DNA from: Primorskyibacter aestuariivivens
GTDB taxonomy: Bacteria > Pseudomonadota > Alphaproteobacteria > Rhodobacterales > Rhodobacteraceae
DNA: 64,000 bases
Direction of reading: 5' to 3'
Assembly (NCBI RefSeq): GCF_028023675.1
Contig: NZ_JAQIOZ010000006.1
Span: 264,658 to 328,657 of the forward strand
Each line of letters starts with the position of its first letter. Positions within the stretch are counted from its first letter, which is position 1. Positions 8,828 through 18,608 of the stretch are shown piece by piece. Made by a program: the position numbers and the translations under genes. A model generated the notes under the pieces. That model had not been told where the DNA came from. It saw nothing but the letters and a program-made list of their open reading frames with translations, and did no database searches.

Positions 8828-9925
8828 TCAGTTCGGGATTTCGGCGGTGATGCCTTCGATATAGAACCCCATGCCCAAGAGATCGCCGTCCGAGGCGGTT
8901 TCACCTTCGGCCAGCCAGGGCGAGCCATCCGCCTTGTTGATCGGGCCGGTGAACGGGTGGTATTCGCCTGCGGTGATCGCGTCGATCATGGCCTGCGCTT
9001 CGGCCTTTACGTCGGCCGGGATGGCGTCGTTCATTTCGCCAATCACGACTTCGCCTTCGGGCATGCCGGCCCAGCTGTCGACCTGTTCATAGGTGCCATC
9101 CATCAGCGCGCCAACGCGTTTGACGTAATAGGGCGACCATTCGTCGATGATCGAGGCGACGCGCGGACCCGGTGTGCCATCGTCATTGGTCATGAAGGTC
9201 GCCATGTCGGACGCCTGACCAAAGCCCCAGGCTTTGCCGTCTTGTTTGGCGATCTCGGCCAGCGGCGCGGTGGAGTCGGTATGGGCGGTGATCACGTCCA
9301 CGCCCTGATCCAGCATGGCGCGGGCGGCATCGGCTTCTTTCGCCGGATCGAACCAAGTGTAGGCCCAGGTCACGACCAGTTCCACATCCGGGTTCACCTT
9401 CTTGGCGTGGTGATAGTATGAGTTGATGCCCATGATGACTTCGGGGATCGGGAAGGACGCAATGTAGCCGATCTTGTTGGTCTGGGTCATCTTGCCCGCG
9501 ATATGGCCCACAACGGCGCGGCCTTCGTAGAAGCGCGCGTTGTAGGTCGAGACATTGGGGTGCTCACGCTTGTAGCCGGTGGAATGCTCGAACTTGATGT
9601 TCGGGAATTTGGCGGCGACCGAGTTCGTCGCATCCATGTAGCCGAAAGAGGTGGTGAAGATGATGTCGCAGCCCGACAGCGCCATCTGCGTTAGAACGCG
9701 CTCGGCATCCGCGCCTTCGGGCACCGATTCCTGCCAAGCGATTTCGACCTTGTCGCCATAGGCTTCCTTGACCGCCAGCGCGCCCTGATGGTGCTGGTAC
9801 GTCCAGCCGCCATCGCCGATTGGGCCGACATAGACGAAGCAGGCCTTCGTCGTATCCTGCGCCAATGCCGCGGTGCCAAGCGTCGCGGCAAACGCCGCGC
9901 TGGCAAGGAGTGTTCTTCTTTTCAT
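8828..9925 (-). CDS. BMP-family ABC transporter substrate-binding protein
   Basis: A 365-residue periplasmic binding protein with a Sec signal peptide (MKRRTLLASAAFAATLGTAALA, residues about 1-22). It has the BMP/PnrA-type fold: YVGPIGDGGWTYQHHQG near the N-terminus, the DIIFTTSFGYMDATN strand and GQASDM later. Characterised family members bind purine nucleosides or related bases. The gene is last in a unit that also encodes two permeases, an ATPase and xanthine dehydrogenase, so a purine base or nucleoside is the likely ligand here. There is a 36-base gap to the upstream permease gene. Confidence 0.9.
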   Translation of the reverse strand: MKRRTLLASAAFAATLGTAALAQDTTKACFVYVGPIGDGGWTYQHHQGALAVKEAYGDKVEIAWQESVPEGADAERVLTQMALSGCDIIFTTSFGYMDATNSVAAKFPNIKFEHSTGYKREHPNVSTYNARFYEGRAVVGHIAGKMTQTNKIGYIASFPIPEVIMGINSYYHHAKKVNPDVELVVTWAYTWFDPAKEADAARAMLDQGVDVITAHTDSTAPLAEIAKQDGKAWGFGQASDMATFMTNDDGTPGPRVASIIDEWSPYYVKRVGALMDGTYEQVDSWAGMPEGEVVIGEMNDAIPADVKAEAQAMIDAITAGEYHPFTGPINKADGSPWLAEGETASDGDLLGMGFYIEGITAEIPN

Positions 9926-9962
9926 GATTTATCCCCTGTTGGTGGTGGTTGAGTGGTTGCCC

Positions 9963-10886
9963 CTAATGCGAGGCGTGGAAAGGTCGGCCCAGAGACGCTG
10001 GCGCGCCATGCATCCCGCGGGCCGAGATTGTCACGAGCACGATGATTGTTATCAGATAGGGCGAGGCGGACAAGAGCGCGACAGGCACCTGCGCGCCCGC
10101 AGCCTGCAGGTTCAGTTGCAGCACTGTGATGCCGCCGAAAAGATAAGCACCCACCACGATGCGCCCCGCCCGCCAGGAGGCAAAAACCACAATTGCCAGC
10201 GCGATCCATCCCGCGCCTGCGGTCATGCCTTCGGTCCATTGCGGTACCCGAACAAGGCTCAGATACGCGCCGCCCAGACCGGAACAGGCCCCGCCGAAAA
10301 AGATCGCCATCATCCGGATGCGCACGACCTTGTAGCCCAGCGCATGGGCGGCGTCGTGGCTTTCGCCCACGGCGCGCAGGATCAGGCCAAAGCGGGTGTA
10401 TTTCAGCGTGGCCCAGACCGCCGCGACCAGCGCGAGGGACACATAGACCATGATGTCATGCTGAAAGAACATCGGACCGATCACCGGTATATCGCCCAGA
10501 AGCGGGATGTGCAGATCCTGCAGGCTGGGCGCTTTCATCCCCTCATAGGGTTTGCCAATCAGCGCCGACAGCCCCAGCCCCACCAGTGTCAGCCCCAGCC
10601 CTGTAGCGACCTGATTGGACAGGAGGTATTGGGTCAGAATGCCAAAGCTCAGCGAAAGCACCGCCGCCGCTAACGCCGCCGCCGCAAATCCCAGCATGGG
10701 TGAACCGGAATTCAGCGCCACGACAAAGCCCACCACAGCGCCGGTGATCATCATTCCCTCGACACCGAGGTTCAGAACACCGGATTTCTCGACCACCATT
10801 TCGCCGATGGCTGCCAGAAGGATGGGTGTGGCCGACACCATGAGCGAGGCGACCAGAAGGATCGGGTTGATTGCGCCAAAGTCCAT
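9963..10886 (-). CDS. ABC transporter permease (nucleoside/BMP-type), second subunit
   Basis: A 307-residue integral membrane protein of the sugar/nucleoside permease family (BPD_transp_2), with about eight to ten hydrophobic helices and the conserved cytoplasmic segment VEKSGVLNLGVEGMMITGA near residues 33-51. Its start codon overlaps the stop of the other permease gene by one base (TAATG), indicating translational coupling. With the ATPase and binding protein it forms a purine-type importer. Confidence 0.92.
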   Translation of the reverse strand: MDFGAINPILLVASLMVSATPILLAAIGEMVVEKSGVLNLGVEGMMITGAVVGFVVALNSGSPMLGFAAAALAAAVLSLSFGILTQYLLSNQVATGLGLTLVGLGLSALIGKPYEGMKAPSLQDLHIPLLGDIPVIGPMFFQHDIMVYVSLALVAAVWATLKYTRFGLILRAVGESHDAAHALGYKVVRIRMMAIFFGGACSGLGGAYLSLVRVPQWTEGMTAGAGWIALAIVVFASWRAGRIVVGAYLFGGITVLQLNLQAAGAQVPVALLSASPYLITIIVLVTISARGMHGAPASLGRPFHASH

Positions 10887-11971
10887 TATGCGGCCTCCCC
10901 TTGACCAAAGCGGATGCGGTAATTGGTGAAGACGTCCGTGGCCAGCAGGAAGAACAGCAACATGCCCTGGAACAGCTGGATCGACGCGCCGGGCAGGCCC
11001 AGCATGAGCTGTGCAAGCTCGCCCCCGATATAGGTCAAAGCCATCAGCAGCCCGGCCAACAGGATACCCACCGGATGCAACCGGCCCAGAAAGGCCACGA
11101 TGATTGCGGTAAAGCCATAGCCTGAGTTGAAGTCGATGGTGATCTGGCCCGAAGGGCCTGCCACCTCAAACAGCCCGGCCATGCCCGCCAGAGCGCCGGA
11201 AAGGCCAAGGCAGAACAGAATGATCCGCGCGGGTCTCACACCCGCAAAGCGGGCTGCGCGCGGAGCCTGACCGGCAAGCTGGATGTGAAAGCCGCGAATG
11301 TGACGAGTGAGCAGCACATAGGCAAAGATCACGGCGACGAAGGCCGCCACCACACCCCAATGCATCCCCGTATTGGGAATGATTTCCAGATTGGCGGCGC
11401 TGTCATATTGCTGAAGGTTGCGCGAGCCGGGAAAGCCCATCCCGTCGGGGTTCTTGAGCAGCCCGGACGATACCGAGGCCAGCACAGATTCAGCCACATA
11501 GACCAACATCAGCGAGACAAGGATTTCATTGGTGCCAAACTTGGTCTTGAGCACCGCCGGAATCATGCCCCAGGCCCATCCGCCAAGCGCGCCCGCAATG
11601 ACCATGAGCGGGAAGATGATGAAGCTCTCCATGGGGTAGAAGGCAAGGCCAACACCAGCCCCGGCAATCGCGCCCATGATGTATTGGCCTTCGGCCCCGA
11701 TATTCCAGATGCCCGCTCGGAACCCGATGGACAGGCCGATCGCGATGAGGATCAGCGGCCCGGCCTTGATCAGAAGCTGAGGCCGGGAATAAGCGGCGAA
11801 TTGTTCGTGGAACAGGGGGTCCCAGAAGATCGTGCGGATCGCCTCAAGTGGCGGCTTGCCGAGAGCGGCAAACATGAAACCGCCGACGACCATGGTCAGG
11901 AGAACGGCGAGGATCGGCGTGACAGCGGTCCAGAACCGCGACGGCTGTGGGCGTTTGACGAGATGGATCAT
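10886..11971 (-). CDS. ABC transporter permease (nucleoside/BMP-type), first subunit
   Basis: A 361-residue integral membrane protein paired with the downstream permease. It has the conserved IGLSIGFRAGIWNIGAEGQY segment that marks nucleoside-type permeases of this family, and about ten membrane helices. The gene follows the ATPase gene after an 81-base gap that holds a paired-hairpin repeat (11993-12038), the only sizeable gap inside the upstream part of the unit. Confidence 0.92.
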   Translation of the reverse strand: MIHLVKRPQPSRFWTAVTPILAVLLTMVVGGFMFAALGKPPLEAIRTIFWDPLFHEQFAAYSRPQLLIKAGPLILIAIGLSIGFRAGIWNIGAEGQYIMGAIAGAGVGLAFYPMESFIIFPLMVIAGALGGWAWGMIPAVLKTKFGTNEILVSLMLVYVAESVLASVSSGLLKNPDGMGFPGSRNLQQYDSAANLEIIPNTGMHWGVVAAFVAVIFAYVLLTRHIRGFHIQLAGQAPRAARFAGVRPARIILFCLGLSGALAGMAGLFEVAGPSGQITIDFNSGYGFTAIIVAFLGRLHPVGILLAGLLMALTYIGGELAQLMLGLPGASIQLFQGMLLFFLLATDVFTNYRIRFGQGEAA

Positions 11972-11992
11972 GCGATGCGTTCCCCCAAGGTT

Positions 11993-12038
11993 CCGAAATC
12001 TTCAAAAGATTTCGGTCCGATTTCTATTGAAGAAATCG
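11993..12038. repeat. paired-hairpin extragenic repeat, copy 1
   Basis: Two adjacent inverted repeats: arms CCGAAATCTT and AAGATTTCGG with a 3-base loop (11993-12015), then arms CGATTTCT and AGAAATCG with a 5-base loop (12018-12038). The first hairpin is identical, on the opposite strand, to one in copy 2 at 23556-23578. It lies between the ABC ATPase and permease genes. No T tract follows, so it is not a standard terminator. Confidence 0.85.
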
Positions 12039-12052
12039 TGTCCGCGTTGGTC

Positions 12053-13582
12053 TCAAGCGTCCACATGGGCCACCTCCATGTCATGCGCACCACCCATCAT
12101 GAGGCCGATCTCGTCCACGGTCAGCCCCTGCACAGGGCGGATATCGGACATGCGCCCCTCGTTCAGCGCGGCGAACCGGTCCGCCACTTCCATCAACTCG
12201 TCGAGATCCTGTGAAATCACCACTACAGCCGCCCCGCGCGCGGCGAGGTTCAGAATGGCCTGCCGGATGGCCGCCGCCGCCGCCGCATCCACGCCCCAGG
12301 TCGGCTGGTTCACGATGAACACCTCGGGGTTCTGCATGACCTCACGGCCAATGACGAATTTTTGCAGGTTGCCGCCCGACAGCGCCCGCGCCGCCGTGCC
12401 GGGGCCGGGTGTGCGCACGTCAAAGGCGTCGATTACCTTTTCCGCAAATGCCGTGGACTTGGGCCAGTTGAGAAAGCCCTTGTTCATCAGCCCTTCGCGT
12501 GCCGCCGCCGTGAGAATGGCATTCTCGGTCAGGCTCATATCCGGGGCGGCGGCGTGGCCCAGCCGTTCCTCCGGAGCCGACAGGATACCCGCCGTGCGCC
12601 GCGGCTCCGGTGGCAATGCGCCGACCGGGGTGCCGTCAAAGCTGACCATATCGGCGGCGGTCGTGATCTCGCCCGACAGCGCGGCCAGCAATTCATCCTG
12701 CCCGTTGCCCGCAACTCCGCCGATGCCCAGCACTTCGCCGGCGCGCACCTCAAAGGAGATGTCCTTGAGCGAGGTGCCGAATTCGTTGGGCGATTTCGCC
12801 GATAATCCCGCCACCTTGAGCCGCACGTCGCCGAACGCTTTCTCGGCGCGCTCGACCGCGTCGAAACTTGCGCCGACCATCATTTCTGCCAATTCCCGCG
12901 CGGTGGTCTCTGAAGGTGTGCAGGTGGCCACCTTCTTGCCCAGCCTCAGGATCGTCGCGTGATCGCAGAGCGCGCGGATTTCTTCCAGCTTGTGGGAGAT
13001 ATAGAGGATCGCGGTGCCCTCTGCGGACAGCTTGCGCAGCGTCTCAAACAGAATCTCCACCTCCTGCGGGGTCAGCACCGAGGTCGGTTCATCCATGATC
13101 AGCAGGCGCGGGTCCTGCAAAAGGCAACGAATGATCTCGACCCGCTGCCGTTCGCCCGCTGACAAGCCGCCGACGGTGCGTTCAGGATCGAGCGGCAGGC
13201 CATAGGTTTCCGAGACCTCGCGGATCTGCCGCGCCAGATCGCGGGGCTTGGGCGGGTTCTCCATGCCAAGCGCGATGTTTTCCGCCACGGTGAGGGCGTC
13301 AAATAGTGAGAAATGCTGAAACACCATCGCCACGCCCGATGCCCGTGCCGCGCGCGGCTCGGCCGGGGCATAGGGTGCGCCGTTCAGCGTCATGGTGCCG
13401 CTATCGGGTTTGACCAGCCCGTAGATCATCTTGACCAGCGTGGATTTCCCCGCGCCGTTTTCGCCCAGAAGCGCGTGCACTTCGCCAACGCGGATGTCAA
13501 AGGAGACGTCCGAATTGGCAGTGACGCCCGGATAGGCCTTGGTCAGGCCCTTGATTTCCAACAGAACCTCGCTGTCACTCAC
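12053..13582 (-). CDS. ABC transporter ATP-binding protein with two nucleotide-binding domains
   Basis: A 509-residue cytoplasmic ATPase of the sugar/nucleoside importer class. The first domain is complete: Walker A GENGAGKST (residues 40-48), signature LSAGERQRVEI and Walker B LLIMDEPTSVLTPQE. The second domain has lost the canonical Walker A (GVAGNGQDELLAAL) and has NQPTWGVD in place of the DEP Walker B, but keeps signature LSGGNLQKFVIGRE. This asymmetry is normal in this class. The start overlaps the xdhC stop by 4 bases (ATGA), tying the transporter to the xanthine dehydrogenase genes. Confidence 0.93.
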   Translation of the reverse strand: MSDSEVLLEIKGLTKAYPGVTANSDVSFDIRVGEVHALLGENGAGKSTLVKMIYGLVKPDSGTMTLNGAPYAPAEPRAARASGVAMVFQHFSLFDALTVAENIALGMENPPKPRDLARQIREVSETYGLPLDPERTVGGLSAGERQRVEIIRCLLQDPRLLIMDEPTSVLTPQEVEILFETLRKLSAEGTAILYISHKLEEIRALCDHATILRLGKKVATCTPSETTARELAEMMVGASFDAVERAEKAFGDVRLKVAGLSAKSPNEFGTSLKDISFEVRAGEVLGIGGVAGNGQDELLAALSGEITTAADMVSFDGTPVGALPPEPRRTAGILSAPEERLGHAAAPDMSLTENAILTAAAREGLMNKGFLNWPKSTAFAEKVIDAFDVRTPGPGTAARALSGGNLQKFVIGREVMQNPEVFIVNQPTWGVDAAAAAAIRQAILNLAARGAAVVVISQDLDELMEVADRFAALNEGRMSDIRPVQGLTVDEIGLMMGGAHDMEVAHVDA

Positions 13583-14517
13583 GCTTCCATCTCCCTCGTC
13601 GCAGTCTGTTGCTGCCGCATTTCCAAGTACCGGGCCGCAACGCCCACCGCAATTGCCTGCGGGTGTTTGCCAAGCGCCGGATCCCCGATGGGGCAGGTGA
13701 TGCGCGAAATTTGCGCATTGCTATGGCCCAATACCGTTAACCGTTTGCGAAACCGCGCCCATTTGGTGGCCGACCCGATCAGCCCGGCGCTGGTAAAACC
13801 GTGGCTTAGTGCGGCATGGCACAGCTCCAGATCAAGCGCATGGGAATAAGTCAGGATCAGGTGATGGGCATCATGCGGGGCGTGCGGCATGAGCGCGGGC
13901 GGTTTGGCCGCCGGGATCACGGTGACGTTGGCGGGGCAGGTCGTGGGGAACCGCTCTGGCCCCGTATCGACCCAGGTGATCGCCGTGCCGGGCAGCGGTG
14001 CCAGCACATCCACCAGCGCACGGCCCACATGGCCCGCGCCCCAGATCCAGATCGTGAAGTCGGGCTTGGCGATGGGTTCGACGAACCAATTGCCGTGCAG
14101 GGCGGGCTCCGGCGCGGTGCCGGAATTGCGCATCAGGGTCTCGGCACGGGCGACCGAAAGCGGCCGGTCCCCGGGGCCGCGGGCGTAAAGCCCGGTTTCC
14201 GGCACGTGTCCAAGCCGCGTGGCGTCATAGGCTTCGGTCAAAAGCGTTACCGCCCCGCCGCAGCACTGGCCCAGTTCCGGGCCAAGCGGGTGATGGGACA
14301 GGTGATAGGCAGTGCCGCGCGCCAGACGCGCGCGCGCCGCCTCTGCCGCCTGATATTCCAATGCGCCACCGCCGATTGTGCCGCTTTGTCCGCTATCCCA
14401 GACCAGCATGGCCGCACCCACTTCGCGCGGGGATGAACCCTTGATCCCGGCAATCACCACCCGGGCCACGCGGCCATGTTGGGTCACAGCGTTAAAAAGG
14501 GCCGCGCGGTCAATCAT
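13579..14517 (-). CDS. xdhC: xanthine dehydrogenase accessory protein XdhC
   Basis: A 312-residue protein of the XdhC/CoxI family, which binds molybdenum cofactor, supports its sulfuration and delivers it to xanthine dehydrogenase. It has the N-terminal XdhC part (VVIAGIKGSSPREVGAAMLV, with GTIGGGALEYQA) and a C-terminal Rossmann domain (WIWGAGHVGRALVDVLAPL). The ATG at 14517 overlaps the xdhB stop by 4 bases (ATGA), so I chose it over the in-frame ATG at 14541. It is also joined by ATGA to the downstream ABC ATPase gene. Confidence 0.93.
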   Translation of the reverse strand: MIDRAALFNAVTQHGRVARVVIAGIKGSSPREVGAAMLVWDSGQSGTIGGGALEYQAAEAARARLARGTAYHLSHHPLGPELGQCCGGAVTLLTEAYDATRLGHVPETGLYARGPGDRPLSVARAETLMRNSGTAPEPALHGNWFVEPIAKPDFTIWIWGAGHVGRALVDVLAPLPGTAITWVDTGPERFPTTCPANVTVIPAAKPPALMPHAPHDAHHLILTYSHALDLELCHAALSHGFTSAGLIGSATKWARFRKRLTVLGHSNAQISRITCPIGDPALGKHPQAIAVGVAARYLEMRQQQTATREMEA

Positions 14518-16955
14518 CCCAATTGCCTCCGCACGGCCCAAAGGATGCGTTCCGGAGTGGCGGGTGCATCCAGGTCCGGATACCGCTCACCGCAGGCGGC
14601 GATGGCGTCCGAAATCGCGAAAAACGCTGACATGCCGAGCATGAAGGGCGGCTCGCCCACGGCCTTGGAGCGATAGATCGTCTCGGAACGGTTTTCACCA
14701 TCCCAGAGGTCGACATTGAAGATCTCGGGCCGGTCGGAACAGGCCGGGATCTTGTAGGTGGAGGGCGCATGGGTGCGCAGCCGCCCCGCGTCGTCCCAGA
14801 CCAGCTCTTCCATGGTGAGCCAGCCCGCGCCCTGCACGAATCCGCCCTCGACCTGGCCGATATCCAGCGCCGGGTTCAGCGAGGCCCCGGCATCATGGAT
14901 GATATCCGTGCGCAGGATGCGGTTTTCGCCGGTGAGCGTGTCGATCACCACCTCGGTCAGCGCTGCCCCATAGGCAAAGTAGAAAAACGGCCGCCCTTGC
15001 CCCTTGATCCGGTCCCAGGCGACATCGGGCGTCTTGTAGAACCCGGTCGCCGACAGGCTCACGCGGTTTTCATAGGCGGATTTCGCGGCCTCTGCGAATG
15101 TCAGCTGGTTGTCGCCTACATATACGTAGCCATCCTCAAAGCGGACGTTTTCCACCGGTTGCTGATGCAGCTCCGCCAGATGCGCGGCGATGCGCCCGGT
15201 GATCTTGTCACAGGCGTCGCGCACGGCCATGCCGTTCAGGTCAGAGCCCGACGAGGCGGCGGTGGCCGAGGTGTTGGGGACCTTGGCGGTGTCGGTCGCG
15301 GTGATGCGGATCGTTTCCATCGGCACACCAAAGCGCGACGCGGCGACTTGCGCGACTTTCTGGAACAGGCCTTGACCCATCTCCGTGCCGCCATGGTTCA
15401 GGTGGATCGAGCCGTCCTGATAGACATGCACCAGTGCGCCCGCCTGATTGAGATGGGTGAGCGTGAAGGAAATGCCGAACTTCACCGGGGTCAGCGCCAA
15501 CCCGCGTTTGAGGATCGGGTTCTGCGCATTCCACTCCGTCACCTTCGCCCGGCGTCCGGTGTAATCGGCCCGCTCGGCCAAAGCGTGGGTCATTCCATGC
15601 AGGATGAAATCGGTGACCTCCATGCCATAGGGCGTCGTCTGCACCCCGGCGGCAGGTTTTGGCACATCGGGCGCGGCGACGTTATCGGTGGCCCCGCGCG
15701 AGGCGAGATCTTCCGACGGACGCTCTGCAGGGCCGGGGGCGGCGTAGCGCGTGGCTTTCCCGTCCGAATGCGCACCGCCATAGCGATGGCCGGTGCCGGG
15801 ACCCGTCGCCTCGGGCGCGGCGTAGTAATTCGCGCGTCGCACCTCCAGCGGATCGCGGCTAAGGTGATGCGCGATATGGTCCACAACCCGCTCGATCCCC
15901 AGCATGCCCTGTGGCCCGCCAAAGCCGCGAAAGGCCGTGGCGCTCTGGGTGTTGGTTTTCAAACGGTGACTTTCGATGCGGGCATGCTCAAGATGATAGG
16001 CATTGTCCGCATGCAACATCGCGCGGTCGGCCACAGGCAGGGAGAGGTCCTGCGCCCAACCGCAACGGGCGTATTGGAGGAAATTCACGCCCAGTATCCG
16101 CCCCGCATCGTCAAAACCCACCTCATAGTCGATGCGGAAATCATGGCGCTTGCCGGTGATCATCATGTCGTCGTCACGGTCATAGCGCATCTTGCAGGGC
16201 TTGCCGGTCAGCCGCGCGGCAATGGCGCAGGCGCAGGCCAGCGCATTGCCCTGGCTTTCCTTGCCGCCAAAGCCGCCGCCCATGCGGCGCGTCTCGACCC
16301 GGACGCCATGCATGGGCAGGCCCACGGCCTCGGCCACCTTATGCTGAATCTCGGTCGGATGCTGGGTGGAGGAATGCACCAGCATGTCGCCATTGTCCTG
16401 TGGAAGGGCCATGGCGGCCTGACCTTCGAGATAGAAATGCTCTTGTCCGCCCATCTCAAGCGAACCGGTGATCTTGTGCGGGGCGGAGGCGATGGCGCGG
16501 GCGGCGTCGCCCTTTTCATAGATGCGTGGGCCGTCTTCGAAATGGCTGTCCGCGGCAAGCGCGTCTTCGATGGTGAGCAGCGGTGTTTCTGCCTCGGTCT
16601 CGACCCGGCCCAGCTTTGCTGCCTTGCGGGCGTTGAGGTGGCTGTCAGCGACCACAAGGAACAGGGGCTGGCCGAGATAGTGAATTGAACCGTCGCTCAG
16701 GAGCGGCTCGTCATGGATCGAGGGCGAGACGTCATTGGCGAAGGGCAGGTCGTCGGCAGTGAGTACCGCCACCACGCCCGGCGCGGCGCGCACCTCTGCA
16801 AGGTCCATCGCTGTGATGCGGCCTTTGGCGATTTCGGACGTGCCAAAGGCCAGGTGCAGCGTGCCGCGTGGGGCGGGGATGTCATCGACATAGCGCGCTG
16901 CGCCGCTGACATGCAGCGCGCCCGCGTCATGGGGGAGGGGTTTGGTCACGCTCAT
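14514..16955 (-). CDS. xdhB: xanthine dehydrogenase, molybdopterin-binding subunit
   Basis: The 813-residue catalytic subunit oxidises hypoxanthine to xanthine and urate at a molybdenum cofactor. Visible marks are the N-terminal ald_Xan_dh_C domain, the cofactor loops GGGFGGKES and [10 protein letters not shown], a late glycine-rich stretch (SSGSDLNG) and the catalytic glutamate block [11 protein letters not shown] near the C-terminus. It is somewhat longer than many bacterial XdhB chains (about 780). The extra length fits a low-similarity stretch around residues 390-435 ([16 protein letters not shown] and on to PDVPKPAAG). It overlaps xdhA and xdhC by 4 bases each. Confidence 0.95.
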   Translation of the reverse strand: MSVTKPLPHDAGALHVSGAARYVDDIPAPRGTLHLAFGTSEIAKGRITAMDLAEVRAAPGVVAVLTADDLPFANDVSPSIHDEPLLSDGSIHYLGQPLFLVVADSHLNARKAAKLGRVETEAETPLLTIEDALAADSHFEDGPRIYEKGDAARAIASAPHKITGSLEMGGQEHFYLEGQAAMALPQDNGDMLVHSSTQHPTEIQHKVAEAVGLPMHGVRVETRRMGGGFGGKESQGNALACACAIAARLTGKPCKMRYDRDDDMMITGKRHDFRIDYEVGFDDAGRILGVNFLQYARCGWAQDLSLPVADRAMLHADNAYHLEHARIESHRLKTNTQSATAFRGFGGPQGMLGIERVVDHIAHHLSRDPLEVRRANYYAAPEATGPGTGHRYGGAHSDGKATRYAAPGPAERPSEDLASRGATDNVAAPDVPKPAAGVQTTPYGMEVTDFILHGMTHALAERADYTGRRAKVTEWNAQNPILKRGLALTPVKFGISFTLTHLNQAGALVHVYQDGSIHLNHGGTEMGQGLFQKVAQVAASRFGVPMETIRITATDTAKVPNTSATAASSGSDLNGMAVRDACDKITGRIAAHLAELHQQPVENVRFEDGYVYVGDNQLTFAEAAKSAYENRVSLSATGFYKTPDVAWDRIKGQGRPFFYFAYGAALTEVVIDTLTGENRILRTDIIHDAGASLNPALDIGQVEGGFVQGAGWLTMEELVWDDAGRLRTHAPSTYKIPACSDRPEIFNVDLWDGENRSETIYRSKAVGEPPFMLGMSAFFAISDAIAACGERYPDLDAPATPERILWAVRRQLG

Positions 16956-18346
16956 GGGGTCACCTCCAGCACGGAGGTTTGCGTGCCGTTCATCTCATGA
17001 ACGTAACGGAGCAGCATGTTTTTCGCGCTCTCCATGCGGTAGCTGGCCGAGGCACGCATGTCGCTGAGCGGGGTGAAATCCTCCTCAAGCGCGGCGCTGG
17101 CGCGCGTGGCGCTTTCCTCGGAGAGCGGATGTCCGATCAGCGCCGCCTCAAGCGCGCTGGCGCGTTTGGGGGTGCCTGCCATGCCGCCGAATGCGATGCG
17201 GGCAGCAGTGACCGTGTCGCCCTCAAGGGTCAGGTTGAACGCGCCGCAAACGGCAGAAATGTCCTGATCAAACCGTTTGGAGAGCTTGTAGACCCGCAGA
17301 TTGGGTTGATCCTTGGGCAGTGTCACGGCCTCGACAAACTCGCCGGGCGCGCAGTCCTGTTTGCCATACTCGATGAAGAAGTCTTCCAAAGGCATGTTGC
17401 GCCGGTTATCGCCCTTGCGCAGGTGTAGCGTCGCGCCAAGCGCGATGAGCGGCGGTGGACTGTCGCCGATGGGCGAGCCATTTGCGATATTGCCGCCCAG
17501 CGTCGCGGCCTCGCGCACCTGAACCGAACCGTAGCGGCGCAACATTTCGGCAAAGCTGGGATAGAGCGGTTTCATTGCTTCCCAAAGCCGGGCGATGGTC
17601 ACGCCCGCCCCGATGCGGAGCGTGTCGCCCTGATCCTCGATCTGTTGCAGGTCGCGGCATTTGTGCAGGAAGATCACCGGGTCAAGATCGCGCAGCTGTT
17701 TGGTCACCCAGAGGCCGACATCGGTGGCCCCGGCGATCAGAGTTGCTTCGGGGTTGGCCGCATAGAGATCGGCCAGTTCGTCGGAGCTATCGGGGAGGAG
17801 GGGGGCGCTGCCCCCCACGCCTTTGGCGCTCCCCCCGAGGTATTTTTCAACAGAAGAAGGATCTGTGCGGGTCCATTGCGGGACCGGCGCGCTTTGAGCG
17901 GTTTTCGCTGCGCGAATGATGGGCGCGTAGCCCGTGCAGCGGCAGAGATTGCCCGCCAGCCGGTCGTCGTAATCGGTTTGGCCATTGGCATGGGCCACCG
18001 CCATCGAGGCGACGAAACCAGGCGTGCAGAAGCCGCATTGCGATCCGTGTTCGTCCACCATCGCCTGTTGCACCGGGTGCAGCCCGCCATCATCGGCGCG
18101 GATGCCTTCGACCGTGCGCACCGATTTGCCATCGAGCTGTGGGAGGAAGAGAATACAGGCGTTGAGCGCCCGGATGCCGTCCGCGTCCTGCACCATCACG
18201 GTGCAGGCGCCGCAATCGCCTTCGTTACAACCTTCCTTTGTGCCGGTCAGGCCGCGGGACTCGCGCAGCCAGTCGAGGAGGGTTTCGGTTGGATTGTCGG
18301 GACGGACCCGGACAGGCTCTCCGTTTAGAAGAAATCCAATGTCCAT
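16952..18346 (-). CDS. xdhA: xanthine dehydrogenase, iron-sulfur/FAD subunit
   Basis: The 464-residue small subunit passes electrons from the molybdenum site to NAD+. Its ferredoxin-type domain has Cys40, Cys45, Cys48 and Cys64; the second cluster has Cys104, Cys107, Cys135 and Cys137. The FAD-binding domain starts near residue 190 ([28 protein letters not shown]), followed by the C-terminal CO-dehydrogenase-flavoprotein domain. The linker, residues about 166-187, is low-complexity ([16 protein letters not shown]) and is encoded by a GC-rich repeat that appears to be inserted in frame. This is the first gene of the unit. Confidence 0.95.
   Translation of the reverse strand: MDIGFLLNGEPVRVRPDNPTETLLDWLRESRGLTGTKEGCNEGDCGACTVMVQDADGIRALNACILFLPQLDGKSVRTVEGIRADDGGLHPVQQAMVDEHGSQCGFCTPGFVASMAVAHANGQTDYDDRLAGNLCRCTGYAPIIRAAKTAQSAPVPQWTRTDPSSVEKYLGGSAKGVGGSAPLLPDSSDELADLYAANPEATLIAGATDVGLWVTKQLRDLDPVIFLHKCRDLQQIEDQGDTLRIGAGVTIARLWEAMKPLYPSFAEMLRRYGSVQVREAATLGGNIANGSPIGDSPPPLIALGATLHLRKGDNRRNMPLEDFFIEYGKQDCAPGEFVEAVTLPKDQPNLRVYKLSKRFDQDISAVCGAFNLTLEGDTVTAARIAFGGMAGTPKRASALEAALIGHPLSEESATRASAALEEDFTPLSDMRASASYRMESAKNMLLRYVHEMNGTQTSVLEVTP
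17791..17860. repeat. GC-rich extragenic-type repeat inside xdhA
   Basis: The linker part of xdhA holds a sharp hairpin, GGGGGGC at 17800-17806 with GCCCCCC at 17810-17816. It is followed by a GGCGCTCCCCCCGAGG block (17825-17840) and an AT-rich end, TATTTTTCAACAGAAGAAGG (17841-17860). This order of GC-palindrome, CCCCCCGAGG and TATTTTTNAANAGAAGAAG is one I recall as an abundant intergenic repeat in Rhodobacteraceae genomes. Here it is read through in frame. Confidence 0.6.
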
Positions 18347-18608
18347 GTCTGAAGTACCTGCCGCGGTACCGGTGCACGTTTTTGCGGACCCTCGATGCGG
18401 CGTAGAAGGTGCGCGTGCCGTTTGGTTGTCTCAACGATAGGAGGGCGCGTCGTGATCTGGCAAGCAAAACATTGGCCGCGGCGCAGAAATTTCTGGCCGA
18501 TGCTTAAAAAACGGGATGTCGGCTTTGCGGATAAAGCTAATCAAGCAAAGAGTTTAGTCTTGGAGGTATTTTGAATGTCCTGAAACACTGTTCGGATTCT
18601 CCGAATGA

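Noticed and set aside
18591..18605. Small hairpin TTCGGA-TTC-TCCGAA after the SRPBCC gene
   Set aside because: Only six base pairs and no T tract on the minus strand; too weak to call a terminator.
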